The notes under the pieces were generated by a model that had not been told where the DNA came from, did not search any database, and was given only the letters and a program-made list of their open reading frames with translations. A stretch of DNA of 64,000 nt, taken from positions 1,922,001 to 1,986,000 of the forward strand of contig NZ_AP020337.1 of the NCBI RefSeq assembly GCF_009176725.1, given 5' to 3'. A program made the position numbers and the translations under genes. The DNA comes from Pseudomonas sp. KUIN-1 (GTDB lineage Bacteria > Pseudomonadota > Gammaproteobacteria > Pseudomonadales > Pseudomonadaceae). This document shows positions 47,513 to 64,000 of this stretch, in pieces; position 1 is the first letter of the stretch; the number at the start of each line of letters is the position of its first letter.

Positions 47513-48801
47513 GAAATATCCACGCATTGACTGCATTGAGCATGGCGCTGCTGCTGAGCGCCTGCGGTGGTGAAGCCGACAGCACTCAGGCGCGCGGACC
47601 GGACCCGAAGCTGCCTGACCCGCAACGCGGCCTGTTGCCGAGCATGAAGATTGCAGAACCCACCGCATGGGGCGATCAGAAGCCTGCCGTGCCTGAGGGT
47701 TTCAGCATCACGGCAATTGCCAGCGACCTGAATATTCCACGTCAGTCCATCGTTTTGCCCAACGGCGACATCATCGTTGCCGAAGGGCGCGGCGGCAGCG
47801 CTGCCAAGCTCAAGCCCAAGGACGTGATTGCCAGCGTCATCAAGGCCCAGGGCAACACCAAGGTCAAAAGCGGTAATCGCCTGACGCTATTGCGGGACGC
47901 GGATGGCGACGGCAAATACGAGCTGAAAACGGTGTTTGCCGAGAACCTGAATGCGCCTTATGGCCTGGCCTTCGCGAACGGCAAGCTGTACGTGGCCAAC
48001 CAGGATGCGCTGGTCAGCTTCGATTATCAGGAAGGTCAGACCAAGGCCAGCGGTGAACCGACCAAGGTCACCGACTTGCCTGCAGCGATCAACCACCACT
48101 GGACCAAGTCGCTGACCGTCAGCCCTGATGGCCGTTTCCTGTACGTGGGCATCGGCTCGAACAGTAACGTGACCGAGCGCGGCATGGAGGTCGAGATCGA
48201 TCGGGCGATGGTCTGGCAGATCGACGCCGCCACCGGTGCCCACAAACCTTATGCGACCGGTCTGCGCAACCCGACGGCACTGGCGATTCAGCCGGGCACC
48301 GGGCAACTGTGGACAGTGGTCAACGAGCGTGACGAACTCGGGCCTGATCTGGTTCCGGACTACCTGACCTCGGTGAAGGAGGGCGCGTTTTACGGCTGGC
48401 CTTACAGCTATTGGGGCCAGAATGTCGACACGCGTGCCCAGCCGCAGAATCCGGCCAAAGTCGCTGCGGCGATCAAGCCTGATTACAGCCTTGGTTCGCA
48501 CGTCGCCGCACTGGGCGTGTCGTTCTCGATCCCGGCCATGGGCGACAAGTTTGCCGACGGCGTGTTCGTTGGCGAGCACGGCAGTTGGAACCGCGATAAC
48601 CCGGTGGGCTACAAGGTGATCTTCGTGCCGTTCAGCAATGGGCGTCCTGCGGGCGAGCCTGTGGACTTCGCAACCGGTTTCCGCGGAGCTGACGGCAAGA
48701 CTCGCGGCCGGCCAGTGGGCGTGACGGTTGATCCGAAAGGCGCACTCATCATCGCTGACGACCTGGCAAACACCGTCTGGAGAGTGACCCGCAACAAGTA
48801 G
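47509..48801 (+). CDS. PQQ-dependent-type sugar dehydrogenase (glucose/sorbosone dehydrogenase family), lipoprotein
   Basis: 430 residues. The lipobox LLSAC ends at Cys19, so the protein is anchored at the periplasmic side of a membrane. The mature part is a six-bladed beta-propeller of the GSDH/YliI family: LPNGDIIVAEGRGG, RDADGDGKYELKTVF, NAPYGLAFANGKLYVAN, SPDGRFLYVGIGSNSN, GLRNPTALAIQPGTG and FVGEHGSWNRDNPVGYKV. It would oxidise an aldose, passing electrons via PQQ. It is translationally coupled to the DUF2231 protein, which could be a membrane partner. Confidence 0.9.
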   Translation: MRNIHALTALSMALLLSACGGEADSTQARGPDPKLPDPQRGLLPSMKIAEPTAWGDQKPAVPEGFSITAIASDLNIPRQSIVLPNGDIIVAEGRGGSAAKLKPKDVIASVIKAQGNTKVKSGNRLTLLRDADGDGKYELKTVFAENLNAPYGLAFANGKLYVANQDALVSFDYQEGQTKASGEPTKVTDLPAAINHHWTKSLTVSPDGRFLYVGIGSNSNVTERGMEVEIDRAMVWQIDAATGAHKPYATGLRNPTALAIQPGTGQLWTVVNERDELGPDLVPDYLTSVKEGAFYGWPYSYWGQNVDTRAQPQNPAKVAAAIKPDYSLGSHVAALGVSFSIPAMGDKFADGVFVGEHGSWNRDNPVGYKVIFVPFSNGRPAGEPVDFATGFRGADGKTRGRPVGVTVDPKGALIIADDLANTVWRVTRNK

Positions 48802-49130
48802 GTCACGATGGCCTGAGGTCGTTGTTGAGTAATCGTTCCCAAGCTCTGCTTGGGAACGCCGTTCTTGACCCAGAGCGTCGGCACGATAGCCGGTGATTGA
48901 TCGTTCCCATGCGCCGCGTGGGAATGCCGTTCGTGACGCTCCGCGTCACCGATGCCACCTCGACCCGGAGCATCACCCTGATGGCCCGTCTTCGCGGGAC
49001 CTACCTCGCGTCATCCACACAAAATTCTTTCGCAAGGTGGCTTCGATGCGCGCTTACACATTAGGGTTGGCCGCTTCCACGCGCTGGCCTGAGCGGCCGG
49101 TCGCTGACATCCCTGAATTCTGGAACCGCT
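48802..49130. repeat. Cluster of P. syringae-type intergenic palindromes
   Basis: GTTCCCAAGCTCTGCTTGGGAAC (48835-48857), CGTTCCCATGCGCCGCGTGGGAATG (48902-48926) and GTGACGCTCCGCGTCAC (48933-48949) are palindromes. GAGCGTCGGCACGATAG (48873-48889) repeats a part of the 28-kb element. A frame reading through the area (48893-49144) is composed of repeat translation and is not called as a gene. Confidence 0.85.
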
Positions 49131-50330
49131 GTGAGTCGCTTTGAAACCGCTGGAAACGTACAAACAAAACCCGCTTCATGGTGGGCCGTTGGCAGCGTAT
49201 CGCTTGGGTCGTTCGCCACCGTCACCACTGAATTTCTGCCGGTCGGGCTGCTGCCCGATATCGCTCGCGACCTGGGAACCAGCATCAGCCAGACAGGCTT
49301 GATGATGGCCGTCCCTGGCATCCTCGCGGCCATCTCGGCGCCGTCCTGTATTGCCCTGTTCAGTCATGTCGACCGCAAGCGCCTGCTGCTCGGGCTGCTG
49401 TCGATATTGCTGGCCTCCAACCTGATCGTCGCGTTGTCCACGCACTTCTGGCTGACCCTGGCGGGCAGGGTCCTGCTCGGCTTCGCGCTGGGGGGATTCT
49501 GGACGATTGCCGGGTCGCTCGGGCCACGCTTGAGGCCCGGCAAGGAGGGCGTCAAGGCCACCGCGTATGTGCTGGCGGGCGTCTCGATCGGCACTGTCGC
49601 CGGGATTCCGGCCGGCACGTTGATCGGTGAAGCCTTCGGCTGGCGTGCTGCGTTTGAAACAGCGGCAGTGGTCACGGTTGCCGTGGGGGTGTTGATTGCA
49701 ACCTTCCTGCCTGCGTTGCCGGGCGAGCGCTCTGCCGGCATCAGCCAGATGTTGTCGCTGGCTGGCGAGCAGCGCATTCGTCGCATGTTCGCTGCCGCAC
49801 TGTTGATCTATGTCGGGCACTTCGCGGCTTACACGTACCTCGCGCCCTTCGTGCAGGAATTCGCGCATATTCAGGGTCAGGCCCTGGGCGCATTGCTCTT
49901 CGCCTTCGGCCTGGCGGCTGTTGCAGGCAACCTGGCCGGTGGAGCTCTGGCGGCCAGGAGCGCACCGTCCTCGGTGCTGATCATGACCCTGCTGATGCTG
50001 GGTTCGCTGACCGCGCTGCTGATGTTCGTCGGTAACCCGTGGCTGCTCTGGCCGGTGATTCTGGTCTGGGGGTTCGCGTTCGGGATGATCCCCATCACCA
50101 CGCAGATCTGGTGCTTCGAGGCTTCAAACGATCGTGTGGAAGGCGTTCAGGCGCTGCTGGTCTGTGTGGTGAATCTGTCGATTGGCGGCGGGGCGTTCAT
50201 TGGCGGTGCGGTGTCCGCTCGGGCCGGCTTTACCGCTGCCATCGTGATCGGTGCGGTATGTGCTGCGCTGTCCATGCTCACCGTGATGCTGGCGATGCGC
50301 AACTCAAAGCCGGTCAGTTGCACCGACTGA
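49131..50330 (+). CDS. MFS transporter, DHA1 family (AraJ/YdeA-like exporter)
   Basis: 399 residues from a GTG at 49131, 12 predicted membrane spans. The first loop carries TEFLPVGLLPDIARDLG, characteristic of the AraJ/YdeA/PbuE group of small-molecule exporters, and GRVLLGFALGGFWTIAGSLGPRL is the motif A-like segment. The ribosome site is weak (CTGGAACC). It is preceded by repeats and followed by a hairpin at 50341-50385 shared with the convergent chemoreceptor gene. Substrate unknown; sugar, arabinose or purine export are known in relatives. Confidence 0.88.
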   Translation: MSRFETAGNVQTKPASWWAVGSVSLGSFATVTTEFLPVGLLPDIARDLGTSISQTGLMMAVPGILAAISAPSCIALFSHVDRKRLLLGLLSILLASNLIVALSTHFWLTLAGRVLLGFALGGFWTIAGSLGPRLRPGKEGVKATAYVLAGVSIGTVAGIPAGTLIGEAFGWRAAFETAAVVTVAVGVLIATFLPALPGERSAGISQMLSLAGEQRIRRMFAAALLIYVGHFAAYTYLAPFVQEFAHIQGQALGALLFAFGLAAVAGNLAGGALAARSAPSSVLIMTLLMLGSLTALLMFVGNPWLLWPVILVWGFAFGMIPITTQIWCFEASNDRVEGVQALLVCVVNLSIGGGAFIGGAVSARAGFTAAIVIGAVCAALSMLTVMLAMRNSKPVSCTD

Positions 50331-50340
50331 TCTGCCAATA

Positions 50341-50385
50341 ATGAGAGACCGCGGCGACGCTGAATCCATCGCCGCGATACCTCAT
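50341..50385. terminator. Hairpin between convergent MFS and chemoreceptor genes
   Basis: CGCGGCGA (50350-50357) pairs with TCGCCGCG (50369-50376), extended by ATGAG and CTCAT. No T-run, but placed symmetrically between two convergent stops. Confidence 0.55.
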
Positions 50386-50403
50386 CACACCTTCGTCACA
50401 CCC

Positions 50404-52044
50404 TCAGCCTGCCTTGAAAAATGCGACCTTGCGGGTCAGGCGATCCGCGAGCTGCGCCAGTTCCTCACTGGCGGTCGCCACTTGCTGCGATCCATTGGCA
50501 GATTTGAGTGTCGAGTCGTGAATGCTGGTGATGTTCATCGCAACGTCTTCTGCCACCGCACTCTGTTGAACCGACGCGCTGGCGATCTGCGCGTTCATGT
50601 GATTGATCGCACTCACTTCCTGATTGATTCTCGACAAGGCGCTTTGGGCATTGCGTGTCTGTTCCACGGCACGATTGACCAGTTCACAGCTGTCGCGCAT
50701 GTTCTGTGCCGCAGTTTCCGTACCACCCTGCAGCGTGCTGATCATGTTCTGAATCTCCTGGGTCGACAGCTGGGTGCGATTGGCCAGCGAACGAACCTCA
50801 TCGGCGACCACCGCAAAACCTCTGCCATGCTCGCCCGCGCGGGCGGCTTCAATGGCCGCGTTGAGCGCCAGCAGGTTGGTTTGTGAGGCAATCGAGTTGA
50901 TCACCTCGATCACCTTTTCGATCTCCTCGCCATGCCGTGAGACCTGCTCCACGGTGCTGGTCGTTTCAGTCAGCGTGGCCGCCAGTTGTTCGATGGCAGT
51001 GGTCGTACCTTCAACGAGGCTGTTGCCGCTCGCCACCTCACTGTCAGCCAGGCGCGCGGCATCCGCGGCCTGTGAGGCATAGCCCGAGACTTCACTGACC
51101 GTCGCGGCCATCTCGCTGATGGCGGTGGCCACCTGTTCGGCTTCACGGGTCTGCACCATGATCTGGGCATTGTTGGCGGAGGAGGCCGCCGACAGCACGC
51201 TAGAGGACTGGCTGACCTCCTGAGCGGCCATTCGTACGTCGGTGATGGTTTCCGAAAGACGGCTCAGCGCTGTTCTCAGCACGCCCATGACGCTGTCGGG
51301 ATACGCCGTGGTGATGGTTTGCTGCAGATCGCCCGCCGCCAGTCGGCGAATGGCCTCGGCAACGTCGACCGGCTCTGCGCCAAGGGTCTTTTTCACGAAG
51401 CGGATGATGAACGCCGACAGCACGATGCTCAGCAGCACAGCGAACGCAGTGGCCAGCAGCATCAGGCCGCGGAACTGGCTGGCGGTCGCCTGCACATTAT
51501 CCAGCTGGACCCTGATCGAGGCTTCCTCATGGTCGATGAGCGCGTTGATGCGCTTCAGCCATTCACTGTAGTTACCGGAGGTCTGGCTCAGCAACAGGGC
51601 CTGCGCACCGGCGATGTCTCCGGCACGGCGCAAGGCAATCACGCTCTTGGTAGAGCTGAGCGTTTGCTGTTCGATTTCCTTGATGCCACGCAGCAACTGG
51701 CGTTCTTCGGCACTGACGTTGGGCTTGGTGAACAACTGCTCCATCGGTACGGCCGAGTCGACATAGTCCTTTTCAAGACGGGTCATCTCTGCCAGATGCA
51801 GCGCCATGTCCTGGTCGTTGTTGACCAGCACGGCATCGCGCAGAGCGATCGCACGGTTATGCACGCTGCCCCGGAAGTTGATCGCATAGCGTTGCACCTT
51901 GGCAGCATTTTCGCCTACGTCTTCCAGGGTGCTGTCGATGAACCCGACCCGCTGAATGCCAACGGCGGTGATCAAGATGAGCAGCGAGACGACAGCGGCG
52001 AATCCCAAGCCGATGCGCGTAGCCAGAGAAACCTGATTTTTCAT
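50404..52044 (-). CDS. Methyl-accepting chemotaxis protein, 4HB type
   Basis: 546 residues. TM1 is [24 protein letters not shown]; the periplasmic part is about 160 residues of a helical four-bundle sensor (4HB_MCP, e.g. [20 protein letters not shown]). TM2 is [24 protein letters not shown], followed by HAMP and the signalling hairpin with the tip [32 protein letters not shown]. The C-terminus has no CheR/CheB-docking pentapeptide. It differs from the Cache receptor at 32-34 kb, so this window carries two sensor types. Ligand unknown. Confidence 0.93.
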   Translation of the reverse strand: MKNQVSLATRIGLGFAAVVSLLILITAVGIQRVGFIDSTLEDVGENAAKVQRYAINFRGSVHNRAIALRDAVLVNNDQDMALHLAEMTRLEKDYVDSAVPMEQLFTKPNVSAEERQLLRGIKEIEQQTLSSTKSVIALRRAGDIAGAQALLLSQTSGNYSEWLKRINALIDHEEASIRVQLDNVQATASQFRGLMLLATAFAVLLSIVLSAFIIRFVKKTLGAEPVDVAEAIRRLAAGDLQQTITTAYPDSVMGVLRTALSRLSETITDVRMAAQEVSQSSSVLSAASSANNAQIMVQTREAEQVATAISEMAATVSEVSGYASQAADAARLADSEVASGNSLVEGTTTAIEQLAATLTETTSTVEQVSRHGEEIEKVIEVINSIASQTNLLALNAAIEAARAGEHGRGFAVVADEVRSLANRTQLSTQEIQNMISTLQGGTETAAQNMRDSCELVNRAVEQTRNAQSALSRINQEVSAINHMNAQIASASVQQSAVAEDVAMNITSIHDSTLKSANGSQQVATASEELAQLADRLTRKVAFFKAG

Positions 52045-52260
52045 GGAATGAACCCGAGCGAGGCAAGAGGAGAAGTCGAATTAAATAATGGCGAAGAGCC
52101 TTTATTCAGAATGGCCTGACAATAGCGCCCAGTCGACTCGCTGCCCAATAGATATTTGCGCACGGTGACATAGACAGGTGTTATTTCAGAACTGTATGAC
52201 AGTTACGAAAGCGTGCGGTGCGATCTTTACCGGCACTCGTCGTCGCTGTGTGCCGCGGGT

Positions 52261-52290
52261 AACCGGCGAGGCTCATGACGTTCGCCGGTT
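52261..52290. terminator. Hairpin downstream of the aldo/keto reductase gene
   Basis: AACCGGCGA and TCGCCGGTT pair perfectly (9 bp) around a 12-base loop, 23 bases past the minus-strand stop. No T-run. Confidence 0.5.
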
Positions 52291-52312
52291 CCGGGATGTT
52301 TTACAGCGTCGG

Positions 52313-53308
52313 TCAGACGAATCCGGTCACTGCATGGGGCACGTACGGAGCCTCGAGGCGTTTGATGTCCTCATCACTGAGCACCAGTTGCAGTGCCGCG
52401 ATGGCATCGTCCAGTTGCGTCGCCTTGGAGGCGCCGACGATGGGCGCGGATACACCGCGCTTGGCCAATACCCAGGCCAGTGCGATTTGCGCCATCGGCA
52501 CCCCGCGCTCTGCGGCCAGCTGTTCCACGGCATCGATCACGCGACCGTCTTCCTTTTCTGTCGCCTCGTAAAACGACTGGCCGGATACGTCGGTTCTGGT
52601 CCGCTCGGTCTGCTGACCATGGGGCCTGGTCAGCCTGCCGCGTGCCATCGGGCTCCACGGCATCAGGCCGACCCCCTGATCGATACTCAGCGGGATCATC
52701 TCGCGCTCTTCTTCGCGATAGACCAGGTTCAGGTAGTTCTGCATCGAGACGAACCTGCTCAAGCCATGCGCGGTCGCGACCTGCTGGGCCTTGGCGAACT
52801 GCCATGCGTACATGGAAGACGCGCCGATGTACCTGGCCTTGCCGGCCCTGACCACATCGTGCAGGGCTTCCATGGTTTCTTCGATGGGCGTGTCATAGTC
52901 CCAGCGATGGATCTGGTACAGGTCGACATAGTCAGTGCCGAGTCGCGTCAGGCTCGCGTCGATACTGGACATGATGGCCTTGCGCGAGAGCCCCTTTTCG
53001 TTGGGGCGGGTCGAGCCTTCCCACATGTTTGCCGGAAAGAACACCTTCGTGGCGATCACGGTCTCGTCGCGACGCGTGAACTCTTTGAGCAATTTACCGA
53101 CGATGGTTTCCGAAGTACCTGCCGAGTAGCTGTTGGCCGTGTCAAAAAAATTGATGCCTTGCTCGACGGCGTGTTTGATGATCGGTCTGCTTGCTTCTTC
53201 GCCCAGTGTCCAGGGATGCGTTCCGGCATCGGGCTCGCCGAATGTCATGCATCCCAGGCACAGTCTGGAAATATCCAGTCCTGTGTTGCCAAGCTTTACG
53301 TAGTCCAT
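52313..53308 (-). CDS. Aldo/keto reductase, YajO/Tas-like
   Basis: 331 residues from the ATG at 53308 with GGAGGATTC upstream. NADPH-dependent oxidoreductase of the AKR11/12-like group: LCLGCMTFGEPD near the N-terminus, then D and Y in FFDTANSYSAGTSE, K in VIATKVFF, H in LYQIHRWD, and the phosphate loop GASKATQLDDAI. It shares a divergent region with the haloacid dehalogenase gene. A physiological substrate is not evident. Confidence 0.9.
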   Translation of the reverse strand: MDYVKLGNTGLDISRLCLGCMTFGEPDAGTHPWTLGEEASRPIIKHAVEQGINFFDTANSYSAGTSETIVGKLLKEFTRRDETVIATKVFFPANMWEGSTRPNEKGLSRKAIMSSIDASLTRLGTDYVDLYQIHRWDYDTPIEETMEALHDVVRAGKARYIGASSMYAWQFAKAQQVATAHGLSRFVSMQNYLNLVYREEEREMIPLSIDQGVGLMPWSPMARGRLTRPHGQQTERTRTDVSGQSFYEATEKEDGRVIDAVEQLAAERGVPMAQIALAWVLAKRGVSAPIVGASKATQLDDAIAALQLVLSDEDIKRLEAPYVPHAVTGFV

Positions 53309-53408
53309 GAATCCTCCGTCTATCGTTGATTGAGCAGCCGCCGAGCCGTTTCGCGTCTACAGTTGGGCAACGTCTGCCCGGAACAACTCGCTTTGACGCG
53401 ATTGGTTC

Positions 53409-53434
53409 TATAGTTCTAGATCTGTAGAACTATA
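53409..53434. promoter_or_regulatory. Perfect 10-bp dyad in divergent AKR/HAD region
   Basis: TATAGTTCTA-GATCTG-TAGAACTATA, ten-base arms with no mismatch and a six-base spacer. It lies 30 bases before the HAD start and 100 bases from the AKR start, a natural operator site. The regulator is unknown; none is encoded within several kilobases. Confidence 0.6.
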
Positions 53435-53463
53435 AGCGACTGTGCACGATTCGGGAGAGCAAT

Positions 53464-54186
53464 ATGGCCAGGCTGGAACAGATAGGGTTTCTCGGTTTCG
53501 ATGTATTCGGCACCGTTGTCGACTGGCGAAACGGCGTGGCGCGGGCCGCTGCGCCATTTCTGCAGCGGCATGGCGTGGACGTCGATCCCCTTGATTTTGC
53601 CGATCAGTGGCGGGGTCTTTATCAGCCTTCCATGCAGCGCGTGCGTGCGGGTGAGCGCCCGTACGTGACACTCGACGTGCTCAACCGGGAGAGTCTCGAA
53701 ACAGTGCTGGCGCGCCATGAGGTGGATTTCGGCAGCATCCCCGACGCCGAGCTCGTCGAGCTCAACAAGGCCTGGGAGCGGCTCGATCCATGGCCTGACT
53801 CGGTCGCAGGCCTGAGCCGATTAAAGCGCAGGTTCTCGATCGGTACGCTATCGAACGGACACATCGCCGGAATGCTCAACCTGGCGAAATTCGGCGGATT
53901 GCCCTGGGATGTTATCGTCGGTGCGGAGATCGCCGGGACCTATAAACCGATGCCCCAGACCTACCTGAAGTCTGCAAAAGCAGTAGGCCTGGAACCGCAT
54001 TGCGTCGCCATGGTGGCTGCGCATAACGCCGACCTGACTGCCGCTCGTGCGAATGGCTTCAAGACCGTTTTCGTCCGACGTCCCGCCGAGCACGGGCCAG
54101 GCCAGACGTCTGACCTAAGCGCCGAACAGGACTGGGACGTGATGGTCGATTCCCTGACCGAAGCGGCTGACGCGCTCGATTGCTGA
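53464..54186 (+). CDS. Haloacid dehalogenase-like hydrolase (type II)
   Basis: 240 residues with GGGAGAGC ahead of the ATG. HAD superfamily: nucleophile D13 in FDVFGTVVDW, motif II in TLSNGH, motif III Lys in AGTYKPMPQTY, and motif IV in VAAHNADLTAARANG. The wording VAAHxxDLxAA and the length fit type II (S)-2-haloacid dehalogenases, which displace halide from 2-haloalkanoates, although HAD members of this kind often act on phosphates or have no known substrate. It is divergent from the AKR gene and precedes the NRPS cluster. Confidence 0.88.
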   Translation: MARLEQIGFLGFDVFGTVVDWRNGVARAAAPFLQRHGVDVDPLDFADQWRGLYQPSMQRVRAGERPYVTLDVLNRESLETVLARHEVDFGSIPDAELVELNKAWERLDPWPDSVAGLSRLKRRFSIGTLSNGHIAGMLNLAKFGGLPWDVIVGAEIAGTYKPMPQTYLKSAKAVGLEPHCVAMVAAHNADLTAARANGFKTVFVRRPAEHGPGQTSDLSAEQDWDVMVDSLTEAADALDC

Positions 54187-54800
54187 AGCGCCCGTTAGGC
54201 CGTTGCGCCAACGCTTTGCGTGCCGGGAAAAGTCGCCGCCCGACGCTGAAATTTCAAACGGCTCTCCCGCCGCGACAGCAGTGCCGTTTGACGGACACTT
54301 TCGCGGTTTGTAACTTTTTGTTTGCCTCACCGCCAAAAATCGTGGTTATTATCCCCGGCGCTCAGGGCCAAAAACCCAGCGCCAATGACTGTCACGGGTT
54401 CACAGACTCCGCAGTCACAGCCGATCGGGTCCACCCTGGCGCTGACACCCCGGCGCAGGCCGTTCCCCGTCGTTGACCCTCGAACGGAAGATGAGGTTTC
54501 AATTGGTCACGCGGTATGCAAACGTCAGTTCCAAGGGCAGAGCGATCAGTCTCGTCAACGAGCCAGCCACCCCCCTTTCTGTAGGCGAGTCGCGCCGTGC
54601 CGCGTTCGTCTGTCATCCCTCTGCGATCCCCCCGAGTGCTTGCATGTCAGGTCATGACATGAGCCCGAGAGCCCGTGCCGCACCTTCTCCCTGAGTCTCG
54701 ATGTTCATCCGGCATTGCTCATGCCGTGCCTGACGGGCTTGCCGCTCTGCGCTCCCGTCTGCTTATAAAAAAATAATCTGCTCACGGACGGTGATTCCTG
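54187..54800 (+). promoter_or_regulatory. Upstream region of the NRPS gene
   Basis: 614 bases without a credible gene. It holds a 19-base dyad CATGTCA-GGTCA-TGACATG (54643-54661), a CGGCAT/ATGCCG stem (54710-54726), and an A/T-rich TTATAAAAAAATAATC (54763-54778) that could be a -10 element about 25 bases before the start. No LuxR-, Fur- or Hrp-type box was recognised. Confidence 0.5.
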
Positions 54801-63862
<9,062 letters not shown>

Positions 63863-63866
<4 letters not shown>

Positions 63867-64000
63867 ATGCCTATCAATTGCTGGAGTTGTTCGGTCGCCA
63901 CGCCGTGGTGCTTGAAGTGGACGGCGAGAAACTGCGCTGCAAGGCGCCGCGCGGGTTTCTGAATGACGAGATGCTGCAGGCGCTCAAGCAGCACAAGGCA
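63863..64000 (+). CDS. Next NRPS subunit, 5' end with TubC-type docking domain
   Basis: 46 codons are visible. The ATG overlaps the upstream stop as ATGA. The N-terminus reads YQLLELFGRHAVVLEVDGEKLRCKAPRGFLNDEMLQALKQHK, which matches the TubC N-terminal docking domain of NRPS/PKS proteins (helix, beta hairpin with the 'LRCKAPRG' strand, then helix). Such domains grip the C-terminal tail of the previous subunit, here the acidic DDASDMEEIEI. The gene is cut by the window edge, so the catalytic domains are unseen. Confidence 0.85.

Noticed and set aside
48893..49144. 83-codon frame before the MFS gene
   Set aside because: It translates the palindromic repeats and has no ribosome site.
54473..54694. 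73-codon frame in the NRPS upstream region
   Set aside because: No domain and no convincing ribosome site; composition looks like non-coding DNA.

Overview
The window comes from a fluorescent pseudomonad, most likely the Pseudomonas syringae group. The evidence is the gene order ppiD, fabI, a duplicated-SBP yej/npp-type ABC transporter, mltD, gloB, a methyltransferase gene, rnhA and dnaQ, which is the order I know from Pseudomonas. The P. syringae-type intergenic palindromes (GTTCCCA...TGGGAAC, GTGACGCTCCGCGTCAC, GTGCCGACGCTCCGCGTCGGC) and the high-GC codon use agree. No tRNA, rRNA, insertion sequence or CRISPR array was seen.

Region 1 (1-16.5 kb) is core genome. It starts with the 3' part of ppiD, then a small HxlR/SnoaL-like divergent pair that sits between two copies of the same terminator stem. 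A long minus-strand run follows: mltD, two oligopeptide/nucleoside-peptide binding proteins, two permeases, a double ATPase and fabI, with most junctions overlapping or a few bases apart. Upstream lie gloB and, on the other strand, a methyltransferase gene, rnhA, dnaQ and a GNAT acetyltransferase.

Region 2 (16.5-32.4 kb) mixes core and accessory genes: an NADPH:FMN reductase, a 1742-residue putative toxin with a C-terminal zinc-metallopeptidase signature (HELSH plus T-D-D-I-A-Y) behind a structured leader, an acyl-CoA dehydrogenase with a 3-hydroxyisobutyryl-CoA hydrolase (valine catabolism), an EmrB/EmrA-type efflux pair, a dispersed repeat element bounded by 53-bp inverted repeats, a PiT phosphate transporter, a CorA/ZntB-like channel and an aldo/keto reductase.

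Region 3 (32.4-53.4 kb) is sensory and metabolic. It carries two chemoreceptors, two TetR regulators, a multi-PAS hybrid histidine kinase, a secreted GH3 beta-glucosidase with a PA14 insert plus a small exported protein, a remnant of an ArsR-type regulator next to an AT-rich stretch, a TonB-dependent siderophore receptor with a Fur-like box, an iron-sulfur (6-4) photolyase-type protein with a DUF2256 partner, a DUF2231 membrane protein coupled to a periplasmic PQQ-type sugar dehydrogenase, an MFS exporter, and an aldo/keto reductase and a haloacid dehalogenase gene sharing a divergent region with a perfect 10-bp dyad.

Region 4 (53.4-64 kb) opens a nonribosomal peptide cluster that runs off the window. 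One 3021-residue synthetase has the order A-T-C-A-T-Cy-A-T-Ox. Reading the pockets by eye predicts Arg for A1, a Pro-like but altered pocket for A2 and Cys for A3. With the heterocyclization and oxidase domains this points to an Arg-X-thiazole product. The next gene overlaps by ATGA and begins with a TubC-type docking domain, so the assembly line continues. This cluster and the large toxin are the most novel parts of the window.
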